This document shows, in pieces, positions 26,601 to 38,137 of a stretch of 64,000 bases of DNA (position 1 is its first letter; each line of letters begins with the position of its first letter). A program made the translations under genes and the position numbers. The notes under the pieces are model-generated. The model was not told where the DNA came from. It searched no databases and saw only the letters and a list, made by a program, of their open reading frames with translations. Source of the stretch: Patiria pectinifera (lineage: Eukaryota > Echinodermata > Asteroidea > Valvatida > Asterinidae); contig CM057130.1 of assembly GCA_029964075.1 (NCBI GenBank), positions 6,324,001 through 6,388,000 of the forward strand, in the 5' to 3' direction.

Positions 26601-27587
26601 ATGTACCGTGATGGTATTTTAAGTAACGGAAACTTGAAAACATATTTACTAGCCAGAATGAATTCTGCTGTCACATTGAGAGTAGGAACAGGTCGCAAAC
26701 AAGTCGGTGAGCTGACATCACTGGCTGCTTCGTCGATAAAAACTGGAAACCAGGCGCAACATGAAGAGGTAAATTTTGATACCAACTCATCAATCGCTGC
26801 GAAACATGGCCGCCCTAGTACCCCTCTTGAGCAGGTCACGTGCACGGGGGTGCAGCTGGGTTATCCTAAAGGCCCGGAGCAGGATTCTTACTCCAAACTG
26901 ACGAGGAAATCTCCGGAACGCGAGAATTGTGGAGGGGGAGGTTCGAGCGGCGTGGGACTACGGTTACCTTCTACGCGTGTCACGGTGTACCCACAGCGAG
27001 ACATCGAGACTTGGAAGGGGAGACGAGACTTTTCCCTGCCCAGGTTAGACGTCTTGAAGGTACAGCTGGAGAGACGAGGACTTGATGAGGAACAAGGTAC
27101 TAATCTCAGATCTCTCTCGGTACCTAACTCGGCTTGGCTTCCGGGAGCGTGGGATCTGGGTCGCACGCGCAGCGCAGACTCATATTTTCGACACGGCCAG
27201 CGGCAGGGAGAGACAGGATCACATTTCCAGACGCGTGTGCAAATGGAGCGGGCGTTCAACGTGTACGTGAACTCAAAGTCACAGCCCTCTGTACCGCCAG
27301 CTAGACCTAACACAAGCACATCCGCGTACAGCTCTAGGCAAGCCTCCGCATCTTCAAACCACAAAGACGCTGCGCATAAAACGCCGACGTTGACTTGGTA
27401 TAGCGCCCCCAATCGACAGAGAGTGGTACGCCAGTCGCCGCCATGGCGCTCGCTGATGAACAGACGCCCTCGCGGTGTGCGCGCAGACAATAGTAACTTG
27501 TGTCCGTACCACTGTCGGTGTTGCTTCAATGAAGTCAACGAAATCGAGAGTTGCACGGTGTACAAGATGGACTTGGGGGCTCTGTGA
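26601..27587 (+). CDS. Orphan protein, 328 residues, single exon
   Basis: I do not recognise this protein. The ATG at 26,601 directly follows an in-frame TAA, which fixes the longest start; an internal ATG at 26,658 is an alternative. Residues 1-100 are Ser/Thr-rich. The centre contains a charged stretch (LDVLKVQLERRGLDEE) that may be helical. Later parts are rich in Ser, Arg and Pro. The C-terminus has a cysteine cluster, CPYHCRCC, which could bind metal or be lipidated, though that is only inference. A good acceptor-like sequence ends near 26,246, so a 5' UTR exon could begin there. An AATAAA at 28,415 would close the transcript. A 225-codon antisense frame overlaps, but the plus frame is longer and has the better start and 3' end. 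Confidence 0.6.
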   Translation: MYRDGILSNGNLKTYLLARMNSAVTLRVGTGRKQVGELTSLAASSIKTGNQAQHEEVNFDTNSSIAAKHGRPSTPLEQVTCTGVQLGYPKGPEQDSYSKLTRKSPERENCGGGGSSGVGLRLPSTRVTVYPQRDIETWKGRRDFSLPRLDVLKVQLERRGLDEEQGTNLRSLSVPNSAWLPGAWDLGRTRSADSYFRHGQRQGETGSHFQTRVQMERAFNVYVNSKSQPSVPPARPNTSTSAYSSRQASASSNHKDAAHKTPTLTWYSAPNRQRVVRQSPPWRSLMNRRPRGVRADNSNLCPYHCRCCFNEVNEIESCTVYKMDLGAL

Positions 27588-28414
27588 TGGTGTCGACATT
27601 TTCGGCCCAGGATGATAGGCCTACTTACGGTCTAGAAAATTCATTTTTAGTCACTTTGACCATGTAGGTTAGGCCTACGTCTTGGGCTGCATGCTCGGCC
27701 CCTCAGTCCAACGGAGAAATTGGCAGAAGCTCATCTTCACTACATTTTACATCAAATCAGTGTTATGACAAAAAAAGCTTAATTTCAGTTGATGAGGTTT
27801 TGTTGAAGCAATGTGGAGCTTCTTCCTGTAAGAAACGATATTGTCAAGAAACTGGAAGGTCCACTCGTCAGTGAAATTTGTATTTAGTTTTATCCTACCG
27901 ACAAAGGGTACGACATTAACCATTTTTGTTTATATATAATGGTGGAGACAGAGGGAGGGCGCTGTTTCTTTTTGGTAAACTCTTTCGTATTTATTCAAAT
28001 TTACCCAAACTCAATTGCGCCCTCCTATTTTGTCTACCATATCTCCACAATTAATGGGACATGTAAATTGAAATTTCAGATGTACCTCCCCCAAAAAATA
28101 ATGCATTGAGTATGTATTAACTTTACGAAATGCTGTTAGATGGTTATGATCAATCATTAAAAATTCAAGTGCTTACTCAGAATTAACTTTTATACTAAGT
28201 TATTTTTTTTGGAGCACTTTACCTCATGGCCGATCATAAACATATGTGTATCACTGTCCTTAAAGTCAAAGGTTAATAAGCCTTAAGAGATGTGGACGTC
28301 ATTTATTCCTTTACTCTTTCGATTGACCCGCTTTGTAGCTGATGTTTCAAATAACAAGGAAGAACCCCGCAAAATGTGACGTACAATGGAGGCTGCATGC
28401 GTTTAAAGAATGTA

Positions 28415-28420
28415 AATAAA
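28415..28420 (+). terminator. Polyadenylation signal of the 328-residue gene
   Basis: AATAAA lies about 830 bp after the stop codon at 27,587, within ATGTAAATAAAAACTTTC. It is the best positioned canonical signal downstream of the gene; the link is inferred from position only. Confidence 0.4.
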
Positions 28421-30779
28421 AACTTTCAGCAATCCTCCATTATCCTATTTTGTTGGCAGTATGACTGGTATTATAACTTGTACACACCAAAAGCATATAG
28501 GATCATTTGCTTTTCATGAATTTTGTTATTTATTTATTTATTTATTCATTACATTTCTTTACCCAAGGTACGCCCAAACAGTTTAAAACCGGTTTCCATT
28601 GGCGGCCCTGCATACACTATTATTGATTATACGCACGTGCAAAATGAAAGCATACGAGATTACAGCATAATTGCAAAGCAACTATTATCAATATTGTACA
28701 ACATTGCTCGTTTCCACCAATAACACTACTCAAAATCCAAAGCCTGTTCAAAACCTAACCTGTTGAAAGTTCATCCCAAGGGATATTACACTTTCGAGAA
28801 AAAAAACATGGATCAAGAAACCAGATTTTGTCCTTAGCACTATATTTTCAAAAATCAGTCAAACGATTGATCGTTGAAAACATTTCTTGATTCTTCCAAA
28901 ATTAGGGGCCTACAGCAAGCCAGACGGAATAATTTTACGTGGTGTTTAGTACCAGTACGAACTTTAATCCAAGTGTACAAGCTTTTTGATAACATTTTGG
29001 TGGTTACTTTTGGGATAAATGCAAATGAACCTATATGCCTTTAACTTTAGCTTTAGCTTTAGCTACACATTACTTTAACTTTAGCTGCGTTACTGTCCAC
29101 CTCCTCGCACACGTTTGGTTCCTCTGACAAAATTATGACACGACGTACTCATTCCCAGGATTCTTTCTGAGATTTGTTTGTTAATGAACCTGGTGTCGGA
29201 CGATTTCGTATTGTAGCAAAACAATGCGCAAAACAAAGGACTGGAACTAAAGAAAAACCGTCACGTAATAATTCCTGCTGACAGATACAATCGAGTTTTA
29301 CCCAAACCAAAGCCCATGTTTTCTTGTCAGTGTCGACAATACCAGGCTCACTGCATACTCGTGAACACCACTGAGAGCAAATATCAACCAGCTGCACACT
29401 TTAATATTCAATCACAAACAACACACACCGTGGCTAAAACAAAATATATTTACTCAATCCATCATAATAAGTGCACGTGCGTGACACTGTGTTCCCGCCT
29501 GCAAAATGATTAATGACTTAATGCGCAAGAAAAATATACAAACTGTGGGCATAAATGTCGAACCTTTGCTACGGAAATCACTGGTGTAGCGAATAATTTT
29601 GCCGATGTTATGAATTTCAATAGAGTGCACATAACAGTGTCGTGTGCGAGTCGTGGAACTTAAACAAATTGTTCAAAATTCAGCAACTTTCTTTTTGTAG
29701 TCAGCTATTCAGTAGTTGAAGTACTTATTAGTAATAACGTTAATAATTAAAAGAGACATTATGATATTACATGAGTTACAAAGGTATGGACAGTTCAAGA
29801 AAGAATCATTGAATATTTCCCTAAAAATCCAATGAAGGAAAATGAAGAGGCCATGAAATCGTTCGTCTCAATTGTAAATTTGAGCAAAATTGACATCCTC
29901 TGAAGTGATGTACATCTACAATGCTGAGGCAACTTATGTGGCATTGTGTGATAACTTGAAATAGTTTTTTTTTTCAAAATAACAAAAGCCGAGAAATGTA
30001 TAACACAAGTTAATGATCCGTGATTTGCGGTAGGCCTATCCGGCAGAATCTTTCGCTTGTTGATTTCATAACAATATTATCTGTCTGTGTTTATCGATCG
30101 TCAAATTTTCGATTCGAATTCTTCGCCAATGAAACTCATGATGCCATTATTAAGTGAAGAAATTGGAAAATCAATCCATGTCACTCAGTTCGGTGACCCG
30201 TTGACTTATTCGGCGATATAGTGATTGTAACTCTGACCTCGGCAAGATTTGTAATTCAAATCGATCACCGTTCATCTATACTTCGCTTCATCTTGTAAAC
30301 AGGTCATGTTCCACCGTGGTAGCCCTCAAACTATGGTGCCGTGGCCCTAGTGTCACTACTATGCCATCGATCGTGTATGGCGTCGCCCATGACAACCGGT
30401 CCGCCATTGTTATTCCAACGAGCTACGTGGAGCATGAATTGTAATCTAATTCAATAGTTGACTCGTTGACAAGTCCGTGTCATTGTAGTAATCGGGTTGT
30501 ATTGTTCACTCGAAGAAAAAGAAAAATCCCATAACAGCACAACTTATGTGTAGCGTGGACACCCGTGCAAAATGGCTACCGGTGTTTTAAAAACTGATTG
30601 AAAACTTCCCACGGGGTTTAGAACAGCACTGGAGATACACGGCAGGTTTCAGCGCATGCCCAGCACATTGGTGTGTGGAGTAATTGTGATTAGGGTTTAT
30701 ATCACAACTTGAACATCTGGGACAAGTGCCACTTGAAAAGTGGTCGGGTCATGATATGTACTCTTTGGTCGTACTTTAG
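28421..30779. other. Intergenic stretch between the two plus-strand genes
   Basis: No gene is supported. A TTTA microsatellite occurs near 28,526-28,547. A short array of TTTAGC-type hexamers lies at about 29,040-29,090. Frames are short on both strands. Confidence 0.5.
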
Positions 30780-30927
30780 AATGTGAGCGAGAAACTTTGC
30801 CCGCCATGATGACGGTTGTTTACCGTCGCACTGCGACATTGTGTGCGGCACTCTGCGAAAAGTTGGCAGTCAACATGGATGACTAAACACGAGGATGCTT
30901 CCGTGGCCAAAATGGTTGACTAAGAAG
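30780..30927 (+). other. Possible 5' non-coding exon of the 665-residue gene
   Basis: A more GC-rich segment ends in AAGAAG followed by GTAAAA at 30,928, a usable splice donor. It lies 485 bp before a strong acceptor at 31,412. Short ATG-initiated frames inside it are quickly closed, so it would be untranslated leader. Its 5' edge is arbitrary. Confidence 0.3.
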
Positions 30928-31412
30928 GTAAAAGAAGGTTTTATTCTTTTAGCCTGGAATATGGGTCTGAACATAGTTACCATTATTATTTATAAAACAT
31001 TCACTGGAATTATTTTTTTATCCTCAGTATTATCGCATTGTGTACATGGGGTCTATAAGCCATGCATATAGGACGGGATTATACATTTTGAGTCCGCAAA
31101 TGCACGTGCGTTTCCGACAGTTGCAGTGTACAATGTATACATGTGATTTTAATCGTTTATTTTGTGATTATAAAGTGTAATCGAGATATGACATGGTTCT
31201 TATACACAGCAGCTGTTTGCAGTTTGTTTATGTTATGGTTGGAATGATTGAAGTAACTTTACATAAATCATCAAAAGATCTATCCTTGTCGACATTGTCG
31301 ACATTGATACAGTATCGAACTGGATTATAGGCCTGTATGACGTTGTATAATTATGTCTTGTTCTCAGTTTCAGTAAACAGGATGTCTTCTCTTTCTTCTT
31401 TTTTATTCAAAG

Positions 31413-31493
31413 GGATATGGGACCTTGCGCAGACCACCAGCTTTCAAAATGACATCATAGACACCAGATAAGCAACTCAAACTAAGATAAAAT
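31413..31493 (+). other. 5' UTR part of the coding exon
   Basis: A long pyrimidine tract (CTTCTCTTTCTTCTTTTTTA) ends in AAAG at 31,412, an excellent acceptor. The following 81 bases to the ATG hold no longer frame in the same phase, so this is read as the untranslated start of the main exon. Confidence 0.45.
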
Positions 31494-33491
31494 ATGGCCG
31501 CCATTCGGATTCAAACTGGTCAAGAAAGCCCTCCCCCAACGCCCGAACCAATGGACATCGTCTACAATGCGAACATGGTCATGAGTTCGATGGGGGATGG
31601 TCAGTGGAGACCCATGAGTTCTATCAGCCGGAATGGTCTGACGACGGATTCCAGCGAGCCAGAGAACCCCGATGTGAACGAGGAGGAAGGCAAAGCGTTG
31701 TTCTCTTTAAGGAACAAGTCTAGGGTTTCTATTCTTGAGGCAGAACCCGTGTCAAGACAAGAGAGTCCGCTTCGAGTGCACGGCCTCGCATCCAGTGTGC
31801 CGCGAGACCCGCCACCAACGCGGGCGACAAGTACCGTGTCGCACAAGACCACCAACGGGGTGAAACGCCGACTGCGCCTGCGGACCGCACCGGGGAAACT
31901 GCAATGTACGACGGAGCTAGACAGGGCGTTTGCCACCATGCACGACCGTACCCGGGTGACGTTCGAAGGCATCAGGGGAAACACGAGAACCACCCTGAAT
32001 GACGACAGGGTCTGCCGACCTTACAGTGTCTACACGGTGACTAAACAATGCGAACGGCTCGCCATCAGCCCCTTCGGTGGGCCTCTAAACAGCGCAGCCG
32101 GTCGGTATCGCGAGAGGTACCTGAACAAGCATAGGCCGGATGTCGTACAGGGTACATCTCGCGGATCGGTCAAGATCAAATTCCAGAGGTTCTACGATAA
32201 TCTGGATTTGCTTGCGATCAACGTCAAGCGCACGCCGTACGGGACACTGCGCAAACCGCCGCCAAAACAGGCCCGGAAGGTAGAGGAACAGACAAAATCA
32301 GTGCCGACTCAACTGCACAAGTACACAAATGAGAGAGTGGCTAACCTCCACGAATCTATGGGAAGACACCAGGAAGGTCAGCCGAGTAATCAATCTGAAG
32401 GGAAGAAGCTCGGCGTGATGAGTGTGGAGTACAAAGTTGCCATGGAGGTATCCAGCAACCTGGAGAAACATCGGAGAAGTCGACCTGCCACCCTCCCGGG
32501 CATACCAAACTATATCCCTGGGAGAACTGATGCACCGAGACTTCAGAACCAAACTGAGAGACGTCTTACTCCTGGTGAGCTGTCACTCAAGGATGGTATC
32601 TCCACCAATCTCTACGACCAGGAGCGGAGTAAACGTGGGCCGATCAAGGCCATCGAGAAACCGCCCCGGCGAGTCAAGTCTCCTCCGCTCTCCAAACTGT
32701 CTCGGGAGAGGTTTCTTCCGGAGGCACAGCAGAGGCGCAAGGAGGGGGAGTCTTGGACTCAGCTGAGAATCGGCCGCCCTGTCACCCCTCCAGCGTCGGA
32801 ATACACGGTCTTCCAGTCCACGTCATTCGCGACCACCGTTAGACCATTGACAGCAATGACATCACACAATGGTGAATCGGAAAATACTCACAAGACAAAA
32901 TCCGCCAAACAAGATAAGACTAACGTTCAATCTAACCAAGAAAATGAGACAGAAAAGGCTGATGAGTGCATCGTGCAAAAACCTGCACCCGAAAATGACT
33001 CTGCAACAAATGACAATGAATCAGACGATACAAAAACTACCGACAAAATCAGTGAAAACAACCAAAGCAAACCAAGTGAAGAACTCCCTGAAACGTCTGA
33101 CTGCTCGATAAATGAAAACGCCGCTGACTCTGAAATTACCGGGCAAAATGACGGAACACAAGAAAACAGCACGCCATTGTCCAGTCCATCACTGATTGTG
33201 ACAGTCCCTGGCGATGAGGGCACTCCAGAGGCTGACACCATGGCGATCGGTGAGGGCATTGTCGAAGTGATGTCAGAAGACGAGCATGCCGACGAGGGCG
33301 CTTTTGAGGCTGAAACCATGGCCAACGAGGAGGGCGGTACTGAAGTGAAGTCGGCAGTAGACGCGCAGGACGGTGGTACTTGTGTGGACGAGCATGGTGC
33401 AATTGAGGACGAAGAAAATACAGCATCCGCAGACCCATGTGGAAGCGAAGAAACGAGCCAACAAGAACATGACAAAACTGTCAGTTCTTAG
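31494..33491 (+). CDS. Orphan basic/acidic protein, 665 residues
   Basis: This is one uninterrupted exon from ATG at 31,494 to a TAG stop ending at 33,491. I do not recognise the family. Residues 1-455 are basic and Pro/Arg-rich, with short ordered-looking blocks such as CRPYSVYTVTKQCERL (about 173-188), RYRERYLNKHRPDVV (about 204-218) and FQRFYDNLDLLAINVKR (about 231-247). Residues about 456-665 are highly acidic and Ser/Thr/Asn-rich. That tail contains two imperfect repeats of the type DEG-x-x-EA-x-TMA near 575 and 603. Intrinsic disorder over most of the length is likely. A strong acceptor 81 bp upstream indicates a spliced 5' UTR. AATAAA at 33,866 would give a 3' UTR of about 380 bp. The antisense 182-codon frame inside it is a shadow. 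The neighbour downstream is convergent. Confidence 0.8.
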   Translation: MAAIRIQTGQESPPPTPEPMDIVYNANMVMSSMGDGQWRPMSSISRNGLTTDSSEPENPDVNEEEGKALFSLRNKSRVSILEAEPVSRQESPLRVHGLASSVPRDPPPTRATSTVSHKTTNGVKRRLRLRTAPGKLQCTTELDRAFATMHDRTRVTFEGIRGNTRTTLNDDRVCRPYSVYTVTKQCERLAISPFGGPLNSAAGRYRERYLNKHRPDVVQGTSRGSVKIKFQRFYDNLDLLAINVKRTPYGTLRKPPPKQARKVEEQTKSVPTQLHKYTNERVANLHESMGRHQEGQPSNQSEGKKLGVMSVEYKVAMEVSSNLEKHRRSRPATLPGIPNYIPGRTDAPRLQNQTERRLTPGELSLKDGISTNLYDQERSKRGPIKAIEKPPRRVKSPPLSKLSRERFLPEAQQRRKEGESWTQLRIGRPVTPPASEYTVFQSTSFATTVRPLTAMTSHNGESENTHKTKSAKQDKTNVQSNQENETEKADECIVQKPAPENDSATNDNESDDTKTTDKISENNQSKPSEELPETSDCSINENAADSEITGQNDGTQENSTPLSSPSLIVTVPGDEGTPEADTMAIGEGIVEVMSEDEHADEGAFEAETMANEEGGTEVKSAVDAQDGGTCVDEHGAIEDEENTASADPCGSEETSQQEHDKTVSS

Positions 33492-33865
33492 ACCTTTATT
33501 GTATTCGTCTATAAAGCTAAATTGCATTTGAACGAATTAATACAAAACATTTGAAAATCTATTCAACAATGGCGAACTGCATGAATATCAAATTAACATA
33601 TTAACGGTTTTGATTTATATATTTTTGTAACAAAATGTTTTGGACTTTTTGGTAAAGGAAAAGAATAACTTGCCACGCGCGTTTCCCCATTGCTTTTGAA
33701 TGAGAAATTGAACGAAAAAAAAAATCACCGACGTTTAGTTATTGAATAATATTAGTTCTTCACAGAATCTGAATTATTGACTGCCAGACAATAATTCGGC
33801 TCTCGCAGGGCGGGTTCTACAGAATGAAAGCCCTTTCTTAAAGGGTTACAGGCGCCCAAAATCAG

Positions 33866-33871
33866 AATAAA
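33866..33871 (+). terminator. Polyadenylation signal of the 665-residue gene
   Basis: AATAAA occurs within CAGAATAAAGTAGAC, 375 bp past the stop; a second AATAAA follows near 33,901. Position and strand suit the 665-residue gene. Confidence 0.5.
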
Positions 33872-33906
33872 GTAGACTTTTCGTCCAAACAAAACATACA
33901 AATAAA

Positions 33907-34679
33907 ATATGCGTTAGAATAAATTCCATTGTTTGGAGAGCACCGGATATACATGTACATCTTTAATTCACAGTATACGTTTGACTAACATTATATGTTT
34001 GGCACCATGGATGAGTTAACCTTTGTATAGAGCGGATGGGTAGACTTTGAAATGGCACTAACGGTAATATGCATACATGTAATTGCAGTGTTAACACTTT
34101 GTCGCACGGTGGAGGGTTTGCACGACAATAATCTGCACCTTAGTTGGTGAACTTAACTTACAATTTTATTTTTGAAATTTGGGTTACATGAATTTTAGCC
34201 TATGATACGTACGTTTCAGGAAATAATTTAAGAAAATAATAATTGCCTTGGATAAAAACAGAAATTGTGTGCTGAGCTGTGTTCAGTGTAAGGCCCTAAG
34301 CTAAAGCAATGTTAGTGTTCTTCTTTTCCCATTAATACGAATCGTGTGAAAGAACTTATGCAATTCCAACCTTAACACTATGCATTTCAATTAAAAAAAG
34401 CTCCTGAAAAATGATGTTTATTTTCAAAAGTGATGGTGCATTTGTCACTTTATATTGAATGTTTATCCCTTAGCACGTACCAAAAATCTTCACATTTTCT
34501 TCCCAAACGTAGGAGATTCGCACAAATTGCTGCAAATAGTGTTGTTAAAAATCTACTAAGCACTTTCTTTTGCATGTGTGAGCTGAGCCAACACAGCCGT
34601 GAATAATATTAATTTCACTTTAATATTAAAAAAAAAAAAACGCAGTGACGAATTATGATGCAAGGAATAATAGGGCTTA
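33907..34679. other. Intergenic, no feature seen
   Basis: AT-rich DNA between the polyadenylation signals of the 665-residue gene and the repeat cluster. It ends in an A run near 34,629. I see no gene or clear repeat in it. Confidence 0.5.
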
Positions 34680-34929
34680 TACAAGGTGAGTCGAAATGAA
34701 AGTGACACGGGTGAATGATTTTTCCCTTACGATGCAACTAAATTAATCATTAAGGCATGTATTAAACGAGCATGTTTTTCCACACATGTAAATTTTTAAA
34801 AATGCTGAAATGTATCCATGCTATCAGACTTTATGCGTGTTTTTACAAAAACAACCGTTTTCTTTCATCAGCTGTCCATGGAAAGCTAAATGCTTTAAAG
34901 CTACATAAATCATCTGAGTGAGAACCAGA
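34680..34929 (+). mobile_element. Orphan MITE end next to the satellite
   Basis: TACAAGGTGAGTCGAAATG resembles the left terminus of the foldback element at 25,150 (TACAGGGTGAGTC). I find no matching right end; the satellite begins about 250 bp later. This looks like an element truncated by, or at the boundary of, the array. Confidence 0.4.
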
Positions 34930-36304
34930 GATTTCATGCAAGGCTAACCCCTTACATTTTGTAATTTCTAGAAAAAGTCATATTTTACCCAATTTTGATG
35001 AAAATGCAAGGCTAACCCCTTGCATTTCTTAATTTCCATACAAAGTCAAATTTTACCTAATTTTGATAAAAATGCAAGGTGAACCCCTTAAATCTGCTAT
35101 TAATTTCCCTAAAACGTCAAATTTTACCCAATTTTGATAAAAGTGCAAGGTTAACCCCTTACATTTGTTAATTTCCCCAAAAAGTCTTATTTTACCCAAT
35201 TTTGATGATAATGCAAGGTTAATTTCTAAAATTTTGTAACATCCGCAAAAAGTCAAATTTTACCCAATTTTGATCAAAATACAAGGTTAACCCCTTACAT
35301 GTTAATTTCTTAAAAGTCAAATTTTGCCCAGTTTCGATTAAAATGCAAGGCTAACCCCTTATATTTTTGATTCCCAAAAAAGTCAAATTTTACCAAATTT
35401 GGATAAAAGTGCAAGGCTAACCCTTTGCTAATTTCCAAAAACAGTCAAATTTTACCGAATTTTGATAAAAAAGCCACATTTTGATAAAAGTGCAAGGTTA
35501 ACCCCTTACATTTGTTAATTTCCGCAAAAAGTCAAAATTTACCCAATTTTGATAAAAATGCAAGGTTAACCCCTTATATTTTTGATTTCCAAAAAAGTCT
35601 CATTTTGCCCAAATTTTGATAAAAGTGCAAGGCTAAACCCTTACATTTGTCAATTTTCCCCCAAAAAACTCAAATTTTGATAAAAATGCAAGGCTAACCC
35701 CTTACATACGGAATTTCTAGAAAAGTCAAATTTTGCCAAATTTTAATAAAAATGCAAGGCTAACCCCTTACATAAGTTTATTTCCCTCAAAAGTTAGTTT
35801 TCCCAATTTTGATAAAAATTACCAAGTAAACCCCTTACATTTTGTTATCTCCGCAAAAAGTCAAACTTTACCCAATTTTGAAAAATTGCAAGGTCAAAAA
35901 GTTAGTATTTCCGAATTTTGATCAAAATACAAGGTTAACCCCTTACATAGGAACATAAAATGTCAAATTTTGCCAAATTTCGATACAAAAATGCAAGGCT
36001 AACCCCTTACATTTTTGATTTCAAAAAAAGTCAAATTTTGCCAAATTTTGATAAAAGTGCAAGGCTTACCCCTTACATCTGTTAATTTCCAGAAAATGTC
36101 AAACTTTGCCCAATTTTGATAAAAATGCAAAGCTAAACCCTTACATTTTTGATTTCAAAAAAAGTCAAATTTTACTGAATTTTGTTAAAAATGCCTTATG
36201 TTGATAAAAGTGCAAGGCTAACCCCTTGCATCTGTTAATTTTCAGAAAAATGTCAAACTTTGCCCAATTTTGATAAAAATGCAAGGTTAACCCCTTGCAT
36301 TTTG

Positions 36305-38096
36305 TAATTTCCGCAAAAAGTCAATTTTTTCCCAATTGTGATCAAATTACAAGGATAACCCCTTACATGTTAATTACCCAACAGTCTAATTTTGCCCAAT
36401 TTTGATAAAAGTGCAGAGCTAACCCCTTACATTTTGTAATTTCTAGAAAAAAGTAGAATTTTGCCCAATTTTGATAAAACCGCAAGGCTAACCCCTCACA
36501 TACGGAATTTCTAGAAAAGTCCAATTTTGCCAAACCCTTACATTTTAGATTTTCCAAAAAAAGTCAAATTTTACCGAATTTTGATAAAAATGCCCAATTT
36601 TGATAAAAGTGCAAGGTTAACCCCCTTACATTTGTTAATTTCCGCAAAAAGTCAAATTTTACCCAATTTTGATAACAATGCAAGGTTAACCCCTTGCATT
36701 TTGTAATTTCCGCAAAAAGTCAATTTTTTTCCCAACTTTGATCAAAATACAAGGTAAACCCCATACATGTTAATTTCCCTAAAAATGCAAGGCTAACCCC
36801 TTACATACGGAATTACAAGAAAAGACCAATTTTGCCAAATTTTGATAAAAATGCAAAGTTAACCCTTAATTTCCGCCAAAAGTCCGTTTTTCCCCCATAT
36901 TGATCAAAATACAAGGTTAAACCCTTACATATGTTAATTTCGATAAAATGTCAAATTTTGCCCAATTTTGATAAAAATGCCCAATTCTGAAAAAGTGCAA
37001 TGTTAACCCCTCATATTGGCAAATTTCTCAAAAAAGTCAAATTTTTCCCAATTTTGATCAAAATACAAGGTTAACCCCTTACATTTGGTAATTTCTAGAA
37101 TAAGTTGAATTTTGCCCAATTTTGATAAAAGTGAAAGGCTAACCTCTAACATTTGGAATTTCTAGAAAAATTTGACATTTTGCCCAATTTTGATAAAAGT
37201 GCAAGGCTTAACCCCTTACATTTGTAAATTTCCCCCCAAAAAGTCAAATTTCGACACAAATGCAAGGCTAACCCCTTACATACGGAATTTCTAGAAAAAG
37301 TCAAATTTTACTCAATTTTGATAAAAATGCAAGGCTAACCCCTTACAATATGTAATTTCTAGAAAAAGTCGAATTTTGCCCAATTTTGATAAAAATGCAA
37401 GGATAACCTCTTACATTTTGTAATTTCTAGAAATTTGAAATTTTGCACAATTTTGATAAAAGTGCAAGGCTTACCCCTTACATCTGCAATTTCCCTCAAA
37501 AAGTCAAATTTTGATACAAATGCAAGGCTAACCCCTCACATACGGAATTTCTAGAAAAAGTCAAATTTTTCCGAATTTTGATAAAAGTCCAAGGCTAACC
37601 CCTTGCATTTTGTAATTTCCGCAAAAAGTCAAATTTTTCCCAATTGTGATCAAAATACAAGGTTAACCCCTTACATGTTAATTTCCCAACAGTCTAATTT
37701 TGCCCAATTTTGATAAAAGTGCAGAGCTAACCCCTTACATTTTGTAATTTCTAGAAAAAAGTAGAATTTTGCCCAATTTTGATAAAACCGCAAGGCTAAC
37801 CCCTCACATACGGAATTTCTAGAAAAGTCTAATTTTGCCAAACCCTTACATTTTAGATTTTCCAAAAAAAGTCAAATTTTACCGAATTTTGATAAAAATG
37901 CCCAATTTTGATAAAAGTGCAAGGTTAACCCCTTACATTTGTTAATTTCCGCAAAAATCAAATTTTACCCAATTTTGATAAAAATGCAAGGCTAACCCCT
38001 TACATTTTGTAATTTCCGCAAAAAGTCAATTTTTTTCCCAACTTTGATCCAAATACAAGGTAAACCCCATACATGTTAATTTCCCTAAAAATGCAA
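36305..38096 (+). repeat. Higher-order duplication in satellite, 1308-bp offset
   Basis: The stretch about 36,305-36,790 recurs almost unchanged at about 37,613-38,096. The shared order of unusual units includes a fused half-unit with AACAGTCTAATTTTGCCC, a GATAAAACCGCAAGG unit and the CCCCATACATG variant. The offset is 1308 bp, about twenty units, so segments of the array were copied as blocks. Confidence 0.85.
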
Positions 38097-38137
38097 GGTT
38101 AACCCCTTATATTTTTGATTTCCAAAAAAGTCTAATT

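Noticed and set aside
26888-27565. 225-codon minus-strand frame
   Set aside because: It lies entirely inside the 328-residue plus-strand frame. The plus frame is longer, begins right after a stop codon and has a downstream polyadenylation signal.
32927-33475. 182-codon minus-strand frame
   Set aside because: It is the Ser/Val/Phe-rich shadow of the Glu/Asp/Thr-rich tail of the 665-residue protein, as expected from reverse-complemented acidic codons.
36363-37865. Repeated 64-codon minus-strand frames in the satellite
   Set aside because: The identical peptides arise because a block of the array was duplicated and the unit is close to a multiple of three. Frames break at almost every irregular unit.
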